A DNA stretch of 64,000 bases from Desmodesmus armatus (Eukaryota; Chlorophyta; Chlorophyceae; Sphaeropleales; Scenedesmaceae): assembly GCA_007449985.2 (NCBI GenBank), contig VIIQ02000117.1, positions 207,001 through 271,000 of the forward strand, in the 5' to 3' direction. A model generated the notes under the pieces. The model searched no databases. It was not told the DNA's origin and was given only the letters and a program-made list of their open reading frames with translations. The position numbers and the translations under genes were made by a program. Every line of letters starts with the position of its first letter. The stretch's first letter is position 1. This document shows positions 24,701 to 34,766 of the stretch, piece after piece.

Positions 24701-26205
24701 AGCAGGGTGGCTATCAGCAGCAGCAGCAGCAGGGTGGCTATCAGCAGCAGCAGCAGCAGGGAGGGTATCAGCAGGACCAGCAGCAGCAGCAGGGTGATGC
24801 AGCTGGGGCGATGGGTGCAGGGCTGGGTGGGTTAGGCAGCAGCCCTCCCAAGGCTGCTGACTTGGAGCTTGATACTGCTCAGCTACTGGATGGTTTCAAC
24901 AGCTCTAGCAGCACCGCAGCACCCGGTGCAGGCCAGCAGCAGCAACAGGACGGTTTTGCCGATGCCATGTTTGAGCCGCTTTCCCCACTTGGGGATGAGC
25001 AGGGTCAGGGCGTGCAGCAGCAGCAAGCAGAGGGATGCGGTCCTGCAGCTGATCCTGCGGCTCCGCCCTTCCAGCAGCAGCAGCAACAGCAGCACATGGG
25101 GCATGGAAACCACCAGGCACAGCAGCCACACAGCAGCCATACGGCATGGCCTCGCCAGCAGCAGCAGCTGGGGCGTCCGCCGTGGCCGGGCAGGCAGCAC
25201 CAGCAGCACCAACAGCAGCAGCAACAGCAGCACCAGATGCTGCTGCTGCAGCTGTCGCAGTACTCATCCTCTCTACTGCCAGGCATGTCCAGCACACGGG
25301 GCGGGGCGGGTCAGGGCTCCATGCTGCAAGCATACCCCTCCACCATGTACCCTGGCGGCCCCAGTGCTGCCGCTGCCTTGGCGCACCAGCTGCAGCCGCC
25401 ACAGCCGCCGGCGGCTGCAGCCGCCGCAGGGGACCCGCACAGGCATGGCATGCAGGGCATGCCACCTGCCGGGCCATCTGGGGGCCAGCACACGGTGATG
25501 ATTCCTGTCCTGCAGCAGCAGGTCGCGGCATCTGTTCGTGCTAGCTTGTTGGCTGGCAGTGTGTTCCAGGACAAGTCGTTGGCTGGGTCGGACTTCCTGC
25601 CCACGAATGAGCGTGAGGACCTGTCGTCCCGCATTGCCGCCAGTCAGAGCCTGCTGCAGAGCTACTACGAGTCACAGGTGCGGCCCGCTGTTGCGGCACC
25701 AGCAACTCCTGCATTGTGCATCTGATCGTGTGCAAAGCAACGCAGCAAAGAGTAACGCCATGTGCGTCACATCTGCCAGACTTGTTTGCTGGTGTTCGTC
25801 CTTCATTCAGTCAGCCACAAGCAAGGCTGCAGCTGCGCACCCATTATGCTTCCTGCTGCCCCCTAAGCAGGCATCAGGTTGCATTCACTGCATGGGCATG
25901 TCATGCATCTAATGTGCAGACTTTCACATGCGCACAATGCAGTCACTTGACCACTGCTTTATGTGCAGACAACTGCTACTACCACTACTTTTCTTGGATC
26001 AGGGCCTGAGATACATGACACATAGTGTGATTGTGCTGGCTTTGATGTGTTTGTTTGTGTGCAGGACCTGTCAGTCCAGCACAGGCAGGCAAACGTGGCA
26101 CACGCGCGCAGTGTACTGCTGGGGCAGAGTGGCAGCGCTGCGGCGGCAGCAGCTGCTGCAGCTGCCATGGCAGCGGCGGCATCTGTACGTCTGGAGCACC
26201 TGTAA
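18730..26205 (+). CDS. ATG9: Autophagy-related protein 9 (ATG9), with long Gln-rich tail
   Basis: Lipid-scrambling multi-pass membrane protein that supplies membrane to the growing autophagosome. Fourteen exons in phase: start to 18932, 19372-19457, 19944-20077, 20494-20631, 20980-21264, 21480-21621, 22096-22180, 22516-22582, 22772-22920, 23090-23243, 23474-23552, 23784-23932, 24088-25677, 26065-26205; about 1133 residues against 866 in Arabidopsis. Core motifs: DLDAFFKRIYRYW, FSGFLLLAVNW, MRKENYLIGMLN, LTKTLEWN, FFMKHAERFY, SSLAKWKLRELNELPH, AKFVSFVAGSFAA, THYLPRHWRG, AILQFVRD..T.VEGVGDVCS and GKMEKSFLTF. After the core comes a Gln/Gly/Ala-rich tail of about 500 residues with GGYQQQQQQ repeats near 24690-24790, ending in a conserved-looking helix. 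The start is uncertain: exon 1 runs into CTG/CCG repeats, so the true N-terminus may lie in an unseen upstream exon. Confidence 0.96.
22219..22350 (+). repeat. Long intronic hairpin in ATG9
   Basis: Inverted repeat with arms 22219-22278 and 22290-22350 and an 11-base loop. The 26 bases nearest the loop, including GGTGGTGCTGACATGAGGTG, are perfectly complementary; the outer part has a few mismatches and one gap. It lies in the intron between 22180 and 22516. Confidence 0.9.
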
Positions 26206-26624
26206 GAGTGAGGCAACCCTGCAGCTTTCAGTTGTATCTGCACGCTGCACGAGCGTGCTGTGCTGTGGCAGCATTGTTGTGTGGGTCGAGTGCAGGGAAG
26301 AGTTGAAAGAGCTAGGGATTTTCCTTGTGGGGGTTTGTGAACCGATCTCACTGGTCTGCGGTTCACGTGTCTGCAGTGTGTGTAGGGTCTTGTGTACATG
26401 GCAGTGTGCTGTATCTCTGTGTGTGCCTTTCTGTTGGGATGATCAGTGCAGTACGCTGTCCATCCAAGTGTGCAGCAACATAAGAGTGTACAACAGTACT
26501 TTATGTGTGTCATGTGCTTGGCCGCAGCTGGTTTTGTTGAATGTCTGTGAGAGTGGTGGGAAATGTAGTGTTGGATGCGCAGGCACTCTGTATGAGACTG
26601 CAAACAGCGTTTTGTGGCAGCCCG

Positions 26625-26699
26625 CAGCTGCTATTGTATTGCAGACCCGCAGCTGCTATTGTGTTGCAGAACCGCAGCTGCCTGTCATATTGCAGACTA
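26625..26699 (+). repeat. Short tandem repeat in ATG9 3' UTR
   Basis: Three imperfect units of about 25 bases, each containing CCGCAGCTGC and ending near TTGCAGA. Confidence 0.8.
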
Positions 26700-26994
26700 G
26701 TGGCTTGCTGCTGTTGCTGCTATTGCGCTTCTTTTGTGTGTATCGTGTGATATTTGTACCAGTCTAGTCTCCAGCCCTGCCTGGCAGGGCGTGTGGGGCT
26801 GCATCTTCTTTGTACAACAGCAGGTTGGCTTGGCAGCAAGGTTATCAAGTGGATGTTGCTGTTGAGGTCCCCATCAGCCCTGCTGTGTGACTTGACTTGT
26901 TACCGGTGTCAGGCTGTCAGGACAGTGTGTATGTTCCTACTTTGTCTCACAGCACGAGCGGATTGACACCCTTCACAGGTGTGTTCTGACTCAT

Positions 26995-27016
26995 TGTAAG
27001 GCTAAAACGGTTGTAA
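26995..27016 (+). terminator. Paired TGTAA polyadenylation signals of ATG9
   Basis: TGTAA at 26995-26999 and 27012-27016, about 800 bases after the ATG9 stop, a normal distance for chlorophycean 3' UTRs. Confidence 0.6.
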
Positions 27017-27289
27017 CAATAGAAATGCGGTTGGTCAGACTGGTGAGCGTGGTGTTTGTGGGGTTGTTTGGGCCCAGCAACAGGGCTGCCTGGAGTAGCA
27101 TTCAGCTAATTTGGTTGACCAGGCCATTGTCCGGATGGTTTTGGCAGGACCATTTTGCAGATCAACATGACATCAGCCTCAACCCTAGGGCAGTGCATAC
27201 CAATTGTAGTTTGTCGACAAGCCGCTGCTGGCGGTCGTCATGATTTTGGTAAATGTGCATGCGGCCTTGTGAGACCTATCGATTCATTG

Positions 27290-27338
27290 TTACAAACTTG
27301 CCCCGTCCACATGACTTGGGCTATCAATTACACTTACA
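27290..27338 (-). terminator. TGTAA cluster, polyadenylation signals of enkurin
   Basis: Three TGTAA words on the minus strand at 27290-27294, 27328-27332 and 27334-27338, about 440-490 bases beyond the enkurin stop. Confidence 0.6.
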
Positions 27339-27780
27339 CCCTGCTGACTGCTCCCTCAACCTTGCTGTACCTCCCTTCCGCCGTTCTGACAACAGGCGTG
27401 CTGTGTCCCTGCTTGCTAACAGCCAACGCTGCTGCCTTCCTGCAGCAGCACGCACCCTGCTGCAGCCCCACAACACAGGCCAGATATAGACAGCAAGCTA
27501 ACAATAGCCCCTGGCTCTCACACCAGGTGCAGCCTCCAGCAGAGATGTCACATCTCTGAAGAGACATGGTGTCTCTGTGGTGCAGCCATGGTGCACCAGC
27601 CACCACCACCTCCCTTTGCGCTGAAACTGCAACAAAAGACAGTGCACGCACCTGTGCGCACCCAGACACCGTACGACAAGAATAGTACCACACCCGTTGG
27701 GCAAGACACACATACTTGAGTAGCCTGCTGCTGAGTCAGCAACAGCCACCATGGCCACGCCTCATACCCCAAGGGCTCCT

Positions 27781-30239
27781 TCAGTAGCAGTCATACTGGC
27801 TGGTGTAGCCAGCCCCGCTGTCTGGCACCACCAGCACCACGTCGCCGCGCTCCAGCGTGCGGATATCCTTCTCTATCTCTGCCAGCTGCCGCTCCATGGC
27901 TTCCCGCCGCTTGATCTTGGAGTCAATGTCCATCACAAAGCCAAGCTTCTGGTACTCCACGTTCACCGCAGCCCACTTGGTCTTGAGGTGGCGCAGCAGC
28001 TGCTCCCGCTCCTCCGCAGACATGGGCGTGGCTGCTGGTTGGTTGTCCTGCAGGATGACAGAGCATAACATGTGTTCCAGGTCAGCACCGCTACTGCTGA
28101 CTTCTGGGTCGGTGAGTACTCACTAGTGCGGTGAGTGTTGCCCGGTTGAGAGCGGGACAGTAACCCTTGTGTGATGGCTGCTGGTGGTAGCACAGCAGCG
28201 CAGCGGTGGTGCCAGTCACTGTCCTTGGCAGATCCTACTGATCATGACCTGATCATCACCCTTTTTATACTGCCAAGGTATCAGTGCTGGGAACTTTTGA
28301 ACAGTGCATGCATGGACTGTGCTTGCTACCCGCACTGCACACGCATCCGATGCATCAGGCTGATACTGAAGTTGCTGCTGCAGGTGAGGCATGGAGGGCA
28401 TGCAGTCCCATCAGACGTCCACACACCAGGATAGCCGCCAACGTACCGGCTGGTGACTGAGTTTGATGTAGTCCTCCAGCTGCTGCTTCTCATGCGCGAT
28501 GGTCTGCTGGTTGCGCTTCAGGTAGGCGGGAACCTGCAAGATCCATCAACAACAGCACGGCTGCAGTCAGCATTGCTGGCCAGGAGAGGCTGCTGAGCAA
28601 GACCTTCCACCGTGCCAACATGTCATGGGCGGCAGCACTACTTTGTGTACGCGGTACTACGCAGCATGCTGGGCAGCACAGCGGCACGGTCTCCTCTTGA
28701 ATTGCAAGCTCCCCCTGCAACTTCCACAAACTGCATGTCGTGATGTTCTGTTCTGTGCGGGCAGAGAACGCAAGCAGGCATGTGCAGCAGTCCTCAACTT
28801 TCGCCCTGGTGCTCACCTTTCCAAAGGTGGCCTTCTGCACATACAGCTTCTCCTCCTTCGGCACCTTGCCTGGTGCTGCCAGGATGACCTCAACTGCAGG
28901 GCACAGCATGCCACAGGCCAGGCGGCTGTTGAACAGATGCACCACAGCTGTTCCAGGCTGCATGCCGCATGATGCTCGTGCAACCTGACGTTCGTGGTGT
29001 GCAAGCCTGGGCCTCCTACAAGGGTCAGTTCTGACGGCAAGCAGTGAGATGCCCACATCATGCATATGAGTGGTAGTAGCTGCTTCAAGTTGCGGCCCTT
29101 ACTTGCGTTGCTGGTGATGAAGTTCTTGTTGCTGGTGAGGCCCATGAGGGGCTTGTCTGTGCGCAGTGGCACTGCGGGCTTCACCTTCTGCTTGGGGTGG
29201 CTGGGGGAGGTTGCTGCAGGCACAAACACACAGCAACGTAAACAGTGCAGGACATTACTAGTGAGCACCCAATGTGCTGTTGCCAAACACCACCACCGGA
29301 TGGCTGGGTCAATTGCCAAGTTGCAAACGCAGCTGGTACAGCATTCACAGGCCAGCACCAGTGATGGGTGTCCCAGCACCACACTAGTATTGTGGTGCGT
29401 TCTGTTTTTGCAGGAAATCTGACCTTGTGCATGCGCTACCTACCTTGCGCATGCACAGAGTCAGATTTCCTGCAAAATCAGAACGCACCACACTATCAGT
29501 GTTGGTAGTGGAGGCCTGTGTTGAAGCAGCTGGTGGCTGCCGGCGTCTGCCTGCCTGCGCTGCAGGCCATGTGCAGCTGCTGCAGGCAGAGCCGACGCAT
29601 GGCAAGAAGACTGTGTGCTGACAGTGCCGCAAGCTGCTGGACCTGTCTGGCACCTGCTGCTCTCTGCCAGTGGGATGCATGCACTGCCACCTCCTGCAGT
29701 GTGCTGCTGCTTGACTGCACACAACTTAAGTGCCTACTGCTGTTCCTGCAGGGGTGCTGCTGTGACACAGGCCATGCACCAGGACAACACCCAGGTGTGG
29801 ACCCCAGCTTACGTTCAGGCAGCACAGGCTCCTTGGCATGCTTGTGCAGGAATGCTGACGGGTGGTCTGCGTACTGGCCCTGCAGGTGTAAGAAGGAATG
29901 GCTTCTTCAGTCATGCTGCTCAGCATCAAGGCTGCAAACGAACTGTGCTGCTCTTGTGCTGACTGCCGCACCTGGGGCCTTCCCATTGTTGCTGCTGGTC
30001 GCACACGCCTGCTGCTGCAATCTGCTGTAAGTTCTCCAGGGTGCTGCATGACAAGCAAGACATAGTAGTTGTCACTGTGCTGCAACAGGGCACAGGAAAG
30101 GCAGCTGTTTCTGTGTTTGCTGCTCTACTGCTGTTGTGCTCCTCCTTACTTTGGACCTGTACATGGGTGGCTTGCTCATGACAGGCTGCTGCTGGGGTAG
30201 AAGCTCATAGATGCTTTCGTCATATCCCTGTGCCTGCAT
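27781..30239 (-). CDS. FAP106: Enkurin / FAP106, ciliary microtubule inner protein
   Basis: Complete gene, seven exons: 30150-30239, 29972-30043, 29813-29879, 29103-29213, 28817-28893, 28447-28533, 27781-28047; 771 nt, 256 residues, the same length as I recall for human ENKUR. N-terminus DESIYELLP followed by SKPPMYRSKHPGEL; middle FLHKHAKEPVLPE, then KPAVPLRTDKPLMGL and NKNFITSNA; then KATFGKVPAYLKRN; C-terminal enkurin domain with LLRHLKTKWAAVNVEYQKL, RREAMERQL and EKDIRTLERGDVV. Enkurin sits inside axonemal doublet B-tubules; Chlamydomonas FAP106 is the algal counterpart. Its presence indicates a flagellated life stage. The gene is divergent from the aldo/keto reductase, sharing an upstream region of under 0.8 kb. 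The intron between exons 3 and 4 carries a long hairpin. Confidence 0.96.
29381..29502. repeat. Long intronic hairpin in enkurin
   Basis: Inverted repeat with arms about 29381-29436 and 29447-29502 and a 10-base loop. Matched blocks include TGTGGTGCGTTCTG, TTTTGCAGGAAATCTGAC and TGTGCATGCGC; about five mismatches or indels over 55 bases. It lies in the 29214-29812 intron. Confidence 0.92.
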
Positions 30240-30997
30240 CGTGAGTTGTGCCTTTCTTGTGCTGCTGAAGAGACCTGTCCAAAGCTTCGCTTTTCACTTG
30301 TTGTCTGCGTGACTTGAGCTTGATATGGACAGCGTAAGTAGCTAATGGCCCTCAAATGAAATGTTGCTTTCGGTTTTCGGCTGGTACCAAGGCGTTCATA
30401 CCTGTCCTTTTCAAACGTAACAAGCTGTAGCGCATGCATGCATGAACGTACCCAGCCTAGCTTGCGATGCATCAGGCAGGCAGCTGTGTCGCGTGCATGT
30501 ACTACTGTGCCAACTTTCAGTGACTGTGTGCCCAATCGGACAATGCTGCTGCAAAGATCTAATCTGTGCAGTGACACCCAGCACTGCCCTGTGTCTGCCC
30601 CTAGGTACGTGTCACAGGCACCTTGATGGAGATCATGGGCAGTGGGGCTGTTGGGCGGCTTGCAGCGTGGGTGGAGCAGCTGCAGGGTCAAGCATGCACC
30701 CTGGTGCGCACCGGCAGTCCGGATGGCCGTCTGGCGTGCCACACTTGTGTCTTGAGTAGCTGTCAGATTTCTGTCATCGTGATAGGGGCACTTCCATTGA
30801 TGCTTCCTGCATATTACGGCCACACTTATGTCGACTGTGTAGAGCCACACCAGTGTGGCCTGCAGCTGCCTGTTGCTGGGCTGCACAGCAGATCTGCTGT
30901 GCGATCTGTTGTGGGTCTAGAACCACAACAGGACACGCCCGCTGCCAATACCAACCTTTGCAGGACCCTCGTTCGCCGTGTTGTAGCCAGGAACGCA
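30240..30997. promoter_or_regulatory. Divergent region between enkurin and aldo/keto reductase
   Basis: Should contain the enkurin promoter and 5' UTR and the reductase promoter. An acceptor-like site at 30963 (CTTTGCAG) suggests a 5' intron of the reductase, so a first exon may lie in 30440-30760. No core promoter element was assigned. Confidence 0.4.
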
Positions 30998-33995
30998 ATG
31001 CAGCAAGAATCAACCGCCCCATCCCCATCCCCTGCAAGCACCCCAAGCTCAACGGTGCAGTTCCTTGGCACCGGCCCACCAGACACCCCCCCCTGTGCCT
31101 GGGATTGGCAGCACTAGGCCGCCCAGGCTATATCAACCTTGGACATGGTGGCGATCTGACCAGTAGTGGCAGCAGTGCTAGCAGCAGCGGTGCCAGCAGC
31201 AGCGGCAGGGATGTGGAGGGCATGAGGGAGCACTGCTGGCAGATGCTAGACGAGGCGTGGGCCCTGGGGGTGCGGTACTTTGATGCAGCACGCAGCTACG
31301 GGAGGGCAGAGGAGTTCTTGGCTGGGTGGCTGCAGGCGAGAGGCATAGCTCCTGATGCAGTGGTGGTTGGCTCCAAATGGGGGTGAGTGAGGGACAGTTT
31401 CCCGCCAACAATGGGCGTACTAGTAGCCTCCGTAGTGGCGTGTTGTGCGTTCCCTGTCCTCACCATGTGCCTTCATTAATTCCTCGATACTAGACCAGCA
31501 ACAGCAGCAGTAGCACAGCAGCCGTGGTGGTGCAGGCAGCAGCATCATGTGAGAGGGCTGTTGGTGGTGATGGTGATGGTGATGGTGATGGCAGCAGCAT
31601 CGCTTCCTCTCATTGTGCATTGCTTCCGTCGACCCTGCAACAGCTGGTAGAGCTGCTGCTTGCTGCTCAACCACAGCAGTGTTCACATGTAAGAAGTGCT
31701 GGGATGTCTTAAAATTTGCATCACTTGGATCGCTCCCATGCGCCCTGTATGGTGCTGCAGGTACACCTACACTGCTGATCCCTGTCCACAGCCATGTGCT
31801 TTCATAGGCACATGCCTTGCCCTCCGTTCATTCATCATTTCCAGACCAGCAGCAGCAGTAGCATATCAGCAGTGGTGATACAGGCAGCAGCATTATGTGA
31901 GACGGCTGTTGGTGGTATGGTGATGGTGATGGCAGCAGCATCACATGAGAAGGCTGTTTGTTCACATCCACCCTGCAACAGCTGGTAGAGCCGCTGCTTG
32001 CTGCTCAAGTAAAGCAGTGTACACAGGTGTAAGAAGTGCTGAGGAATGTTGACAGTTTTGCATCACTTGGCGCGCTCCCATGCGCCCTGTATGGTGTTGC
32101 AGGTACATCTACACCGCTGATTGGCAGTGGACACCGGGGGTGCACCTCACGAAGTGAAGGAACACACAGCAGAGAACCTGATCAAGCAGGCAGCAGAGAC
32201 GCAGCAGCTCCTAGGGCCCTACTTGAACCTGTAAGTGGTGCACCAAGTGTGATAGCCGCAGGCTTTCCTTGACGGCAAATGGGCTGAGGTGTTGAAGGCT
32301 GAGCAGGCTGACAGACAAACCGGCAGATGTTTTATTGGCTTATCGGAATTCCACTGACAGGCAATGCTGCATACAGTGAGACATGCCGGTGACACCGTAT
32401 CTGCCAAGTTTCTGCATGAACCGGCTAGTACTGCAAGAGCACTTGCATCAGCAGAGACATGGCAGACTGTCTGCACCATGTGCGCAATGCGCTTGCTCTT
32501 GCACATCATCTGTTCCATGTACGCAACTGTTCCCGCCAATTGCTTCACATCATCTGTGTTCAGTGTGCAGCTGCCATCCTCTTGTGGTGCCGTGCTTGCC
32601 TGCCCGCTGAGGGACCCTTGAAGACTCCTGATGACACGGCCATGTGTTGCACTGCATGTGCGTGGTTGTTGACACCTGCCAATCAGGTACCAGATACACT
32701 CAGCCACTTTGGAGTCGGGCGTGTTGGAGTCACAGCCGGTGCTGCAGCAGCTAGCTGAATTGAAAGCAAACAAGGATTGGCGTATCGGCCTGTCTGTTTC
32801 AGGTATGCACAGCGGGGACGGCACATCACACCAGCACATCCTGATGCATTTCATGGAACTAAACGTGCCTCCCATCGGGCTGCACTGACCGCAGTAACGA
32901 CCCTGCTCATGTGGTGCGATTGACCCAAAACCCAAGCACCATTCCCTCAGCCCCGGAAATCCCCCAACATTGCTGCATGCAGAGGCTGCATCAGGCCAAA
33001 AAGAGCGTGTGGCTAGCTTGGCAGGACACAGGGCCAACACAGTGTCACACTGTCCTTGTGTGTATCATATTGTCTGCAGGCGTGCAGCAACCTGAGGTTA
33101 TCAAGACGGCCCTTGCCGTCAGGACATCGTCAGGCCAGCCGCTGTTTGACTATGTACAAGCGACCTGGAACCTGCTGGAACAGTCAGCTGGTAAGACTGG
33201 CCTCACGCTTTGCCTGCCCAACAAGTTTGGGTAGTGCAGACAGCATGTGATATGGGCTTGCAGTTTGATAGAGGATCGCCCGAGTAACCGGCTTATTGTC
33301 GGCACAATAAAGCACTGGGAGAATTTGGCCTCGTCTCTGCCAGTGTATACAGTGTTACTCGCCGACAAGATTGGCAGCAGCAGTGCGCAGCGGCTTGATG
33401 CTGCTTCAGTGCTGTGGCTGCAGGTCCCGCGTTGCTGCAAGCCAAACAGTCGGGTGTGTCGGTGATAATCAAGGAGGCGATGGCTAACGGTCGCCTGACA
33501 CCACGAAACACAAACCCTGCCTTTTCTGGCAAGCTACAGCTGCTCTGCGACACAGCGCAAGAGGTAGGTACGCCTCCTGCCAGCGACAGCATGCCTGCAC
33601 GGCTGTGCTGCGGCAGCGTCTTGGGGAAAGGCACCATGCCAGCTGATGGCAAATGCCGTTGCACAGCTGAGTATGGCCAATGGCCTGTGCCAGAACAACA
33701 TGCGCCTTGAGGCAACTCGCTCTGCTGTCTGTTATTTGCGCGGTGTGCGTTTGTATGTGTGAACCTGCAGTTCGGCAGCACCCCAGATGCCCTGGCTCTT
33801 GCATGTGTCCTGAAGCAGCCCTTTGAGCCCATGGTTCTGTCAGGAGCTTCAACGCAGGAGCAGCTGCAGCAGAACTATGCTGCCGTGCAGCTGGCACAGG
33901 AGCTACCGTGTGAAGTGCTGCAGCAGCTGCAGGAGGATTTGAGTCAGCCGGTGCAGCAGTACTGGGAACAGCGAGCCAAGCTCTCGTGGAACTAG
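30998..33995 (+). CDS. Aldo/keto reductase family protein, with two apparent one-base deletions
   Basis: NAD(P)H-dependent oxidoreductase, substrate unknown. Exons: about 30964-31382 (ATG at 30998), 32103-32230, 32687-32802, 33080-33190, 33424-33563, 33771-33995. Motifs: LGLAALGRPGYINLGHG, GVRYFDAARSYGRAEEFL (catalytic Asp and Tyr), VVVGSKWG (Lys), YQIHSAT (His), so the tetrad is complete; later VSVIIKEAMANG and a C-terminal ALACVLKQP / VLSGAST block. The 5' coding part is in a different frame from the core; one more C in the C8 run at 31087-31094 joins LGTGPPDTPP to LCLGLAALG. A second one-base gap near 32130 separates YTADWQ from VDTGGAPHEVKEH. The upstream Ser/Pro/Thr-rich stretch might be an organelle-targeting peptide; the true start is uncertain. 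Confidence 0.88.
31465..32122 (+). repeat. Tandem intronic duplication that includes a 3' splice site
   Basis: Two imperfect copies, about 31465-31780 and 31815-32122, offset by roughly 342-351 bases. Both contain ACCAGCA..AGCAGTAGCA, a GGTGATGGTGATGG stretch, CCTGCAACAGCTGGTAGAG, CGCTCCCATGCGCCCTGTAT and then a GCAG acceptor followed by GTACA.CTACAC.GCTGAT. Only the second copy continues into the true exon (32103); the first diverges after about 20 exon bases. Confidence 0.85.
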
Positions 33996-34766
33996 ATGTA
34001 TGGCTGAACACAACGCACTTGCAGTGCTGTGTCGAGCTCAGTACAGCCCCGACCGCTGCTGTACAAGTGGAAAACGATGCAATCTTAGGTTCTGCTGTAG
34101 CAAATGACGGTCTCTGGCGACAAGTTGGTCAAATCAGCACAGCACAGCACATGTTGATTTGACACAGCACCAACTGCAGTGACATTTGCATTGGCAGAAA
34201 GGCCCAACTGTCTGTTGTGCAGAGTGCGAGGCACAAAATGCACTCTTGTATGTTCACACAAAGTGGAACACACAAAGGCGCCACTGCTCCAACAACTAAC
34301 TGCAGGAGCAGTCACAGCTGCTGCAGGTCAACAGAGCGCGATCCATACACCAACAGAGCGTAAACCACACACCAACAGAGCCTATACCACACACCAACAA
34401 GCATTCAACCGCCATTCGCATGCCTGTCCTGCTGCCAGAACACAGGCATGGTCCTGTTAGCTGTCCCCAAACTCTCCTGCCTGTGGTGCCAGCTGCTGCT
34501 TGTCAAACCGGTCTTCACCAAAGAAAGCTGTCCGGACCTGGAAGCAGTGCAGGCAGCAGCGGCAATGGCAGGGACAGCCGTGCAAAGCCAGCCACCATCA
34601 ACATCAACACCCTGAAAACCACGAATTTACTTCAGCCGAAGTCAAGCAGACGTCATGCTAGGGTTGCTCTTGGCATGTCGCTTGTTGGGGCACCAGGCAG
34701 TCATGACTGCCATGGCTGCAGCCACGGTCGTTGCATCACAGTGTCAGCACATTGGCAGCAAGGGGT
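33996..34766. other. Convergent spacer between aldo/keto reductase and SPF45
   Basis: No gene. Contains about three imperfect tandem units with CACACCAACAGAG near 34340-34400 and presumably both 3' UTRs. Confidence 0.5.

Larger units (their letters stand above)
26206..27780. other. Convergent 3' UTR region between ATG9 and enkurin
   Basis: No gene recognised. ATG9 has TGTAA at 26995-26999 and 27012-27016; enkurin has minus-strand TGTAA at 27290-27294, 27328-27332 and 27334-27338. The two ends would lie under 300 bases apart. Confidence 0.6.

Noticed and set aside
30438..30760. Open frames upstream of the aldo/keto reductase as a first exon
   Set aside because: No frame links in phase to 30964 with a convincing targeting peptide; left as uncertain 5' region.
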